Source: Pseudomonas putida | Lineage (GTDB): Bacteria; Pseudomonadota; Gammaproteobacteria; Pseudomonadales; Pseudomonadaceae | Assembly (NCBI RefSeq): GCF_030159595.1 | Contig: NZ_BSKJ01000009.1 | Span: forward strand, 62,001-126,000 | Direction of reading: 5' to 3' | Length of the DNA stretch: 64,000 nt | Part shown: positions 57,330 through 64,000 of the stretch, piece by piece | Layout: every line of letters begins with the position of its first letter | Position numbering within the stretch: position 1 is the stretch's first letter | Made by a program: the position numbers and the translations under genes | The notes under the pieces: generated by a model | What the model was told of the DNA's origin: nothing | Database searches by the model: none | What the model saw: the letters and a program-made list of their open reading frames with translations, nothing else

Positions 57330-60300
57330 GTGTCAGTTCTGCGCCTACCGCACATGTCGGCCACGGCCGGCAAACAAACCTGGGGCAATCTGCCCGGTGC
57401 CGCCCTCAGCCTTGCCATCGCCGAGGCCGCCAGCAGCGCTGGCCGCTTCACCCTGCTGCTGACGGCCGACAGCCAGGCCGCCGACCGTCTGGAACAGGAG
57501 CTGCGCTTCTTTGCTCCAGACCTGCCGGTGCTGCCGTTCCCCGATTGGGAAACCCTGCCCTACGACCTGTTCTCACCGCACCAGGACATCATTTCCCAGC
57601 GCATCGCCAGTCTGTACCGCCTGCCGGAACTGAGCCACGGCATCCTCGTAGTGCCGGTCACCACCGCCCTGCACCGCCTGGCGCCCACGCGCTTTCTGCT
57701 GGGCAGCAGCCTGGTGCTGGATGTTGGTCAGACCATCGACGTGGAGCAGATGCGCACGCGCCTGGAAGCCAGTGGCTATCGTTGCGTCGATACCGTCTAC
57801 GAGCATGGTGAGTTTGCCGTGCGTGGCGCGCTGATCGACCTGTACCCGATGGGCAGCAAGCTGCCCTACCGCATCGACCTGTTCGATGACGAGATCGAGA
57901 CGCTGCGCACCTTCGACCCCGAAACCCAGCGCTCGATCGACAAGGTGGATTCGGTACGCCTGCTGCCCGCGCGCGAGTTCCCGATGCAGAAAGAGGAAGT
58001 GACCCGCTTCAAGGCACGCTTCCGCGAGCGCTTCGACGTCGACTTCCGCCGCAGCGCCATCTTCCAGGACCTGGCCAGCGACATCATCCCCGCCGGCATC
58101 GAGTACTACCTGCCGCTGTTCTTCGAAGAGACCTCGACCCTGTTCGACTACCTGCCGGCCGACACCCAGGTGTTCTCGCTGCCCGGTGTGGAACAGGCTG
58201 CCGAACACTTCTGGAACGACGTGCGCGGGCGTTACGAAGACCGTCGTGGCGACCTCAGCCGCCCACTGCTGCCGCCGGCCGAGCTGTTCCTGCCGGTCGA
58301 GGACTGCTTCGCCCAGCTCAAGCAATGGCCGCGTGTGGTGGTCAGCAGCGAAGACCTCGACCCAGGCGTAGGCCGCGAGCGCTTCCCGGCGCGCGCCTTG
58401 CCCAACCTGGCCATCGAGGCCAAGGCCAACCAGCCGCTGGCCGAACTGGCCAACTTCCTTGACCAGTTCCCAGGCCGCGTGCTGTTCACCGCCGAATCGG
58501 CAGGCCGCCGCGAAGTACTGCTGGAGCTGCTGGAGCGCCTGAAACTACGCCCACACACCGTCGACGGCTGGGCCGACTTCATTACCGGTAGCGAGCGCCT
58601 GGCAATCACCATCGCTCCACTGGACGACGGCCTGCTGCTGGACGACCCAGGCCTGGCCCTGATTGCCGAAAGCCCGTTGTTCGGCCAGCGGGTGATGCAG
58701 CGCCGCCGCCGCGACAAGCGTGGTGAAACGGCCAACGACGCCGTCATCAAGAACCTCACCGAGCTGCGCGAAGGCGCACCGGTGGTGCACATCGACCATG
58801 GTGTGGGCCGCTACCTGGGCCTGGCCACCCTGGAAATCGACGGTCAGGCCGCCGAGTTCCTTACCTTGGAATACGCCGAGAACGCCAAGCTGTATGTGCC
58901 GGTTGCCAACCTGCACCTGATCGCCCGCTACACCGGCAGCGACGATGCCCTGGCACCGCTGCACCGGCTGGGCTCGGAAGCCTGGCAGAAGGCCAAGCGC
59001 AAGGCCGCCGAACAGGTGCGCGACGTGGCCGCCGAGCTGCTCGACATCTATGCCCGCCGTGCCGCGCGCAAAGGTTATGCCTTCGCCGACCCGTCCGCCG
59101 ACTACGCCACTTTCAGTGCCGGCTTCCCGTTCGAAGAAACCCCGGACCAGCAGGCCGCCATCGAGGCCGTGCGCGCCGACATGCTGGCGCCCAAACCAAT
59201 GGACCGCCTGGTGTGCGGCGACGTGGGCTTCGGCAAGACCGAAGTGGCCATGCGCGCCGCGTTCATCGCCGTGCACAGTGGCCGTCAGGTAGCCGTGCTG
59301 GTGCCCACCACCCTGCTTGCCCAGCAGCACTACAACAGTTTCCGCGACCGCTTCGCCGACTGGCCGGTGACCGTGGAAGTGATGAGCCGCTTCAAATCGG
59401 CCAAGGAAGTGGCCGCCGCCGCCGCCGACCTGGCTGAAGGCAAGATCGACATTCTCATCGGCACCCACAAGTTGCTGCAGGACGATGTGCGCTTCAAGGA
59501 CCTGGGCCTGGCCATCATCGACGAAGAGCACCGTTTTGGCGTGCGCCAGAAGGAGCAGCTCAAGGCCCTGCGCAGCGAGGTGGACATTCTCACCCTGACC
59601 GCCACGCCCATCCCACGCACGCTGAACATGGCGGTGGCGGGCATGCGCGACCTGTCGATCATCGCCACGCCGCCCGCGCGCCGCCTGTCGGTGCGCACCT
59701 TTGTCATGGAGGAGAACAAAAGTACGGTCAAGGAAGCGCTGCTGCGCGAACTGCTGCGCGGTGGCCAGGTGTACTACCTGCACAACGATGTGAAAACCAT
59801 CGAGAAATGCGCCGCCGACCTCGCCGAACTGGTGCCCGAGGCACGCATCGGCATCGGCCACGGGCAAATGCGCGAGCGCGAGCTGGAACAGGTGATGAGC
59901 GACTTCTACCACAAGCGCTTCAACGTGCTGGTGGCCTCGACCATCATCGAAACCGGCATCGACGTGCCCAGCGCCAACACCATCGTCATCGAGCGCGCCG
60001 ACAAGTTCGGCCTGGCCCAGTTGCACCAGCTGCGTGGCCGGGTCGGCCGCAGCCACCACCAGGCCTACGCCTACCTGCTTACGCCCACCCGGCAAAAAGT
60101 CAGCGGCGACGCCGAAAAACGCCTGGAGGCCATCGCCAACACCCAGGACCTGGGCGCTGGTTTCGTGCTGGCCACCAACGACCTGGAAATCCGAGGTGCC
60201 GGCGAGCTGCTGGGCGAAGGCCAGAGTGGCCAGATCCAGGCGGTGGGCTTCACCCTGTACATGGAAATGCTCGAACGCGCGGTCAAGGCGATCCGCAAGG

Positions 60301-60779
60301 GCACCCAACCGAACCTTGAGCAGCCGTTGGGCGGCGGCCCGGAGATCAACCTGCGCCTGCCGGCACTCATCCCCGAGGACTACCTGCCCGACGTGCATGC
60401 GCGGCTGATCCTGTACAAGCGCATTGCTTCGGCCGCCGACGAAGAAGGCCTCAAGGACCTGCAGGTGGAAATGATCGACCGCTTCGGCCTGCTGCCGGAG
60501 CCGACCAAGAACCTGATGCGCCTGACCTCGCTCAAGCTGCACGCGGAAAAGCTCGGCATCAAGAAAGTCGACGCTGGCCCCAATGGCGGCAAGCTCGAGT
60601 TCGAGGCCGAAACCCCGGTCGACCCACTGACCCTGATCAAGCTGATCCAGGGCCAGCCCAAACGCTACAAGTTCGAAGGCGCGACCCAGTTCCGTTTCCT
60701 GGTGCCAATGGAACGCCCCGACGAACGCTTCAATACCCTGGAGGCGCTGTTCGAGCGCCTGACCCCACAGCCTGCCTAA
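57330..60779 (+). CDS. mfd: Transcription-repair coupling factor
   Basis: Mfd removes stalled RNA polymerase at lesions and recruits UvrA. The protein of 1149 residues starts at GTG 57330 (family start VSVLRLP); the frame is open further up to 57231. Domains: UvrB-homology region (~1-340; FPDWETLPYDLFSPHQDIIS), RNA-polymerase-interaction domain with VVHIDHGVGRYLGLATLEID (~490-560), SF2 translocase with Walker A RLVCGDVGFGKTEVAMRAAF, DEEH box AIIDEEHRFGVRQ, LTLTATPIPRTLNMA and IETGIDVPSANTIVIERAD, and the C-terminal TRCF domain. Divergent from gapB. Confidence 0.95.
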   Translation: MSVLRLPHMSATAGKQTWGNLPGAALSLAIAEAASSAGRFTLLLTADSQAADRLEQELRFFAPDLPVLPFPDWETLPYDLFSPHQDIISQRIASLYRLPELSHGILVVPVTTALHRLAPTRFLLGSSLVLDVGQTIDVEQMRTRLEASGYRCVDTVYEHGEFAVRGALIDLYPMGSKLPYRIDLFDDEIETLRTFDPETQRSIDKVDSVRLLPAREFPMQKEEVTRFKARFRERFDVDFRRSAIFQDLASDIIPAGIEYYLPLFFEETSTLFDYLPADTQVFSLPGVEQAAEHFWNDVRGRYEDRRGDLSRPLLPPAELFLPVEDCFAQLKQWPRVVVSSEDLDPGVGRERFPARALPNLAIEAKANQPLAELANFLDQFPGRVLFTAESAGRREVLLELLERLKLRPHTVDGWADFITGSERLAITIAPLDDGLLLDDPGLALIAESPLFGQRVMQRRRRDKRGETANDAVIKNLTELREGAPVVHIDHGVGRYLGLATLEIDGQAAEFLTLEYAENAKLYVPVANLHLIARYTGSDDALAPLHRLGSEAWQKAKRKAAEQVRDVAAELLDIYARRAARKGYAFADPSADYATFSAGFPFEETPDQQAAIEAVRADMLAPKPMDRLVCGDVGFGKTEVAMRAAFIAVHSGRQVAVLVPTTLLAQQHYNSFRDRFADWPVTVEVMSRFKSAKEVAAAAADLAEGKIDILIGTHKLLQDDVRFKDLGLAIIDEEHRFGVRQKEQLKALRSEVDILTLTATPIPRTLNMAVAGMRDLSIIATPPARRLSVRTFVMEENKSTVKEALLRELLRGGQVYYLHNDVKTIEKCAADLAELVPEARIGIGHGQMRERELEQVMSDFYHKRFNVLVASTIIETGIDVPSANTIVIERADKFGLAQLHQLRGRVGRSHHQAYAYLLTPTRQKVSGDAEKRLEAIANTQDLGAGFVLATNDLEIRGAGELLGEGQSGQIQAVGFTLYMEMLERAVKAIRKGTQPNLEQPLGGGPEINLRLPALIPEDYLPDVHARLILYKRIASAADEEGLKDLQVEMIDRFGLLPEPTKNLMRLTSLKLHAEKLGIKKVDAGPNGGKLEFEAETPVDPLTLIKLIQGQPKRYKFEGATQFRFLVPMERPDERFNTLEALFERLTPQPA

Positions 60780-60788
60780 GGAAGATCC

Positions 60789-61361
60789 ATGCGTGCCATC
60801 CGTAGCCTGACCCTGCTGCTGGCGCTGTTCGCGCCAGCCGCCTTCGCCGAAGGCCTGTATCAGGTTGAAATGATCCTGGTGCGGCAGAACAGCGTGCCCG
60901 CCTTCACCAGCCCGTTCGCCCCGGAAAACTGGAGCGCCGGCGCCCCACGCCTGGAAAAGGACGCCGAGCGCCGCCTGGCGCTGGAAGACGAAGCCACCCG
61001 CCTGGAAGCCACTGCCGACTACACCGTATTGATGCACAAGGCCTGGCAGCAGCAGGTGAGCAGCGAGCCCAGCCGCATTGCCCTGGGCGAAGGCGCCGAG
61101 CAGTTCGGCCACTTCCCCATCGAAGGTAACCTGAGCATCGCCGAAGGCCGCTTCATCACCGTCGACGCCAACTTCTGGGTCAACCAGCTGGACGGCAACG
61201 GCAGCGTGCTGCAAAGCGAGCAGTTCAAGCAGAGCAACAGCAACGTCAAGGGCGGCCAGCTGACCTTCCTCGACGGCGGCCACCTGGCCGTGCTGCTGAA
61301 GGTGACGCCACCCGGTACGCCGAAAATGCCGGTGATGGACCCGGAGATGATGGAGCAGTGA
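60789..61361 (+). CDS. CsiV-family periplasmic protein
   Basis: Protein of 190 residues, 9 nt behind mfd and probably cotranscribed. Signal peptide IRSLTLLLALFAPAAFA; mature start EGLYQVEMILVRQNSVP is the CsiV family pattern (YQVEMILFRQ). Toward the C-terminus NVKGGQLTFLDGGHLAVLLK is similar to the conserved end of that family. CsiV proteins are small periplasmic partners of penicillin-binding proteins in some species; here the role is not proved. Confidence 0.75.
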   Translation: MRAIRSLTLLLALFAPAAFAEGLYQVEMILVRQNSVPAFTSPFAPENWSAGAPRLEKDAERRLALEDEATRLEATADYTVLMHKAWQQQVSSEPSRIALGEGAEQFGHFPIEGNLSIAEGRFITVDANFWVNQLDGNGSVLQSEQFKQSNSNVKGGQLTFLDGGHLAVLLKVTPPGTPKMPVMDPEMMEQ

Positions 61362-61362
61362 C

Positions 61363-64000
61363 GTGAGCGAGAGCGATGCGCAGTTCTTTGTGCGGGCGCA
61401 CAACGGCTGGACTATTTCGTTTGATCGCAAGACCCTGCGGCGCGGTCGGGACTATGCCGATGAAGGCAGAAGCGCGATCGTATCGATCCTGGGCATGACG
61501 ATCCGCGCTGAGTGTTCAGGCTCCGCGGGCCGCACCTACTACCAGCGCATAACCCTGGACATGACTGAAGATGGCCTGGAATGCGAGGGCAGCTGCACAT
61601 GCCCCGTAGGTGAGAACTGCAAGCATTGCGCCGCTGCACTTTACCTGCTGGAACAGGGCCCGGATTGCGGCGAAGGCGATCAGGACACCCTGCCCCCACC
61701 TGCCGAAACGACCCAGCACTCGCTCGACCTCCCCCCTGAGCTCGCCCACTGGGTCGAAACCCTGGAAGTCCCGACCAAGTCCGCTGAACCCGTCAAGCGC
61801 AAAGGCCCCTCGCTCTACTACAGGGTCGTTAACGACCATGGCCTTTGCACGCTCAGCGTATCCAAAGGCACCCGCGAAGCCGATGGCCAGCTGAAGCTGG
61901 GGCGTGCCAGCTCGCTGCCTGAAATGCTCTATTACACGCCGCGTTATGTCACAGATGAAGATCTGCGCATCCTCAGGTTGATTGACGCCCTTGCCAATAA
62001 TTCCAGCATGCCCATCGCAAGACTGGAAGGTAAACAAGGTGCAGAGCTGTATGAATTCGCACTTGCCAGTGGGCGCTTGATGCATGCCGAGAAACAGTTG
62101 CCATTAATCCCTGGGCCGACCCTGCAAGCCGAGTTCCGCTGGATGAGGCTTGAGAACGGCAGCTATCGCGGTTCGTGGCACAATGACGAGCGGATGCATG
62201 ACGTGGCACTGCCGCTCGACCCGCTCTACTACATCGATACTCAAACGGGCATGACTGGCAAGCTTGAGCATGGTCTTGACCCGTTCATTGCCAGCCAACT
62301 GGCAAGCGCACCTACGGTGCCCGAACACTTGATCATCCCCCTGAGCCACCGGTTGAATGCGCTGAATCGCCAGGTTCCAACGCCTACAAGCGTACGCAGT
62401 GAAGAGATCGACAGTTTTCAACCCAGGCCGCACCTGACGCTGGGCAGCCTCGAATTCAGCGCCTACATGCCCAAGACCGGCCGCATGCAGCGGCAGATGC
62501 AGCATCGGGCCGCACTGGCGTTCGACTATGACGGTTTACGCGCCAGCGGCAGCGACGAAAAACCGCTGACCCGCCTGGTCGACAACACCAGCCAGCGCAT
62601 CCACCGCCAGCCGCAGGCCGAGCAGGCGCTGCGCAAGGTGCTGCGCGACCTGGGCTTCAAGGCCGCCACCCGACAAAGCAAGGCCCTGCCCGACAGCGCC
62701 GGCGAAATGTTTCAGCTGCCAGACGACGAAGCCTGGCTGCGCTTTGCCCGCGAAGGCCTGCCGCGCCTGCGCGAGGCCGGGTGGGACATCGACATCCACC
62801 GCGATTTCGCCTTCAACCTGCAAGAGGTGGACGACTGGTACGCCACCATCGACGAAGCCCCAGGCCATGAATGGTTCGACCTGGAACTGGGCATCGTGGT
62901 CGACGGCCAGCGTCACAGCTTGTTGCCGATCGTGTTGCAACTGCTGCGCAGCAGCCCAGAGCTGCTGCGCCCAAACGAACTGGCCCGGCGCAGTGACGAT
63001 GAACACCTGCTGATCGACCTGAACCGCGGTCGCCAGGATGCCCCGGCTTTGCGCGTCGCCCTGCCCTACGGCCGCATCAAGGCCGTGATGGGCACCCTGG
63101 GCGAGTTGTACCTGCACGAAGACACCGCGGGCCCGGCCCTGCGCATGGAGCGCGCCGACGCCGCGCGCCTGAACGAAATAGAAGGCCTGCCCCTGCACTG
63201 GGAAGGTGGCGAGCATGTACGCGATCTGGGCCGCCGCCTGCGCGATGCCCGCGACCTGCAAGTGGCACCGCCCGCCGGGCTGCAGGCCAGCTTGCGTCCC
63301 TATCAGCAACAGGGCCTGAACTGGCTGCAGGCACTGCGAGAGATGGGCACAGGCGGCATCCTTGGTGACGACATGGGCTTGGGCAAGACCCTGCAAGCCC
63401 TGGCACACCTGCTGCTGGAAAAAGAGTCCGGGCGCCTTGATGCACCGGCCCTGGCAGTCATGCCCACCAGCCTGATACCCAACTGGCTGGACGAAGCCCA
63501 GCGCTTTGCCCCCGACCTGCGCGTGCTGGCACTGCATGGACCAGGACGCAGCAAGCATTTTGCCAAGCTGCATGAGTACGACCTGGTCCTGACCACTTAC
63601 GCCCTGATGCCGCGCGACCTCGAACACCTACGCGCCCAGGCCTGGCATGTACTGGTGCTGGACGAAGCGCAGAACATCAAGAGCAGCAGCAGCAAGGCCG
63701 CCCTCGCCGCCTGCGAACTACAGGCCGGCCAGCGCCTGTGCCTCACCGGTACGCCAATGGAAAACAACCTCGGCGAGCTGTGGTCGATCTTCCACTTCCT
63801 GATGCCCGGCTGGCTGGGTGACCTCAAACGCTTCAATCAGGACTACCGCACCCCGATAGAACGCCACGGCGACGCCGAGCGCCTGGGCCATTTGGTCACG
63901 CGTATCCGCCCGTTCCTGCTGCGCCGCACCAAGGAGCAGGTGGCCACCGAGTTGCCGGCCAAGACCGAGATGGTGCACTGGGTGGAGCTGAGCGACGCCC
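61363..64000 (+). CDS. SWIM-domain SNF2-family DEAD/DEAH helicase, 3' end outside the window
   Basis: The frame from GTG 61363 (1 nt after the CsiV-like stop) stays open to the edge; 879 residues are visible. A SWIM zinc-binding motif Cys78-x-Cys80...Cys86-x-His88 (SCTCPVGENCKHC) lies near the N-terminus. A long middle region follows, then the SNF2 core: Walker A GILGDDMGLGKTLQALAHLL at about 666-685, DEAQ box VLVLDEAQNIKSSSSKAALA near 767, motif III LCLTGTPMENNLGELWSIFH. Motifs IV-VI and the second RecA lobe lie beyond 64000. Proteins of this type act as chromatin- or repair-like ATPases in bacteria; exact role unknown. Confidence 0.85.
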   Translation, partial: MSESDAQFFVRAHNGWTISFDRKTLRRGRDYADEGRSAIVSILGMTIRAECSGSAGRTYYQRITLDMTEDGLECEGSCTCPVGENCKHCAAALYLLEQGPDCGEGDQDTLPPPAETTQHSLDLPPELAHWVETLEVPTKSAEPVKRKGPSLYYRVVNDHGLCTLSVSKGTREADGQLKLGRASSLPEMLYYTPRYVTDEDLRILRLIDALANNSSMPIARLEGKQGAELYEFALASGRLMHAEKQLPLIPGPTLQAEFRWMRLENGSYRGSWHNDERMHDVALPLDPLYYIDTQTGMTGKLEHGLDPFIASQLASAPTVPEHLIIPLSHRLNALNRQVPTPTSVRSEEIDSFQPRPHLTLGSLEFSAYMPKTGRMQRQMQHRAALAFDYDGLRASGSDEKPLTRLVDNTSQRIHRQPQAEQALRKVLRDLGFKAATRQSKALPDSAGEMFQLPDDEAWLRFAREGLPRLREAGWDIDIHRDFAFNLQEVDDWYATIDEAPGHEWFDLELGIVVDGQRHSLLPIVLQLLRSSPELLRPNELARRSDDEHLLIDLNRGRQDAPALRVALPYGRIKAVMGTLGELYLHEDTAGPALRMERADAARLNEIEGLPLHWEGGEHVRDLGRRLRDARDLQVAPPAGLQASLRPYQQQGLNWLQALREMGTGGILGDDMGLGKTLQALAHLLLEKESGRLDAPALAVMPTSLIPNWLDEAQRFAPDLRVLALHGPGRSKHFAKLHEYDLVLTTYALMPRDLEHLRAQAWHVLVLDEAQNIKSSSSKAALAACELQAGQRLCLTGTPMENNLGELWSIFHFLMPGWLGDLKRFNQDYRTPIERHGDAERLGHLVTRIRPFLLRRTKEQVATELPAKTEMVHWVELSDA

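Noticed and set aside
58545..61430. 961-codon reverse frame opposite mfd
   Set aside because: Long only because third-position GC suppresses stops. Mfd is intact with all motifs, so the frame is a shadow.

Overview
The window looks like a chromosomal segment of a fluorescent Pseudomonas of the P. putida group. Three things support this. Coding sequence is GC-rich and dense. Gene order is typical of the genus: lolC-lolD-lolE / PilZ / glpQ / sthA / apbE / gapB / mfd, and dusA / tal / rssB-rssC / PilZ / mlaA / queF. Paired REP elements of the P. putida type (core GGGAGCGGGCTTG) lie between genes. No tRNA, rRNA or CRISPR array was seen. Everything is read by eye from the sequence; family names come from motif recognition, not database searches.

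Region by region. (a) 1-5.8 kb, sulfur scavenging: the start of an IclR regulator, a TonB-dependent receptor with a Fur-like box, a DszA/NtaA-type flavin monooxygenase coupled to it, and sfnG (dimethylsulfone monooxygenase) behind a sigma-54 promoter with inverted repeats upstream. (b) 6.7-13.1 kb, a scrambled Rhs polymorphic-toxin locus: an Rhs N-terminal stub, two displaced toxin-tip/immunity modules, a frameshifted orphan gene, a 5'-truncated Rhs core with its own tip and immunity gene, and Rhs debris. This part is AT-rich between the core repeats. (c) 13.2-28.5 kb: a nucleotidyltransferase, an MFS transporter, a ProQ/FinO RNA chaperone, the putrescine/spermidine operon (regulator-spuB-spuA-spuC-second regulator), a PNPOx-like protein with an unusual SDR, two LysR regulators, an FAD oxidoreductase, a DUF533 protein next to an ndh remnant, and two L,D-transpeptidases. 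(d) 28.7-31.8 kb: an NCS1 permease, a GFA-family protein and an AraC/GyrI-like regulator.

(e) 31.9-36.0 kb: a small AT-rich accessory island against the 5' end of dusA. It carries four unrecognised genes (two overlapping secreted proteins; a lipoprotein overlapping a small helical protein) and a truncated tyrosine-integrase N-terminus, which suggests a decayed dusA-integrated element. (f) 36-64 kb, core genome: dusA, tal, a PhoD-like phosphatase, rssC/rssB, PilZ, mlaA, a degenerate HAD protein, DUF4404, queF, a periplasmic cupredoxin divergent from copRS with a CopR box between, the Lol lipoprotein exporter (with a terminator-like hairpin between lolD and lolE), PilZ, glpQ, sthA, apbE, gapB, mfd, a CsiV-like protein and a SWIM/SNF2 helicase that runs off the right edge.

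The candidates for something new are the Rhs cassette array with tips I cannot assign, and the dusA-linked lipoprotein/helical-protein pair. The rest is mostly recognisable Pseudomonas core genome.
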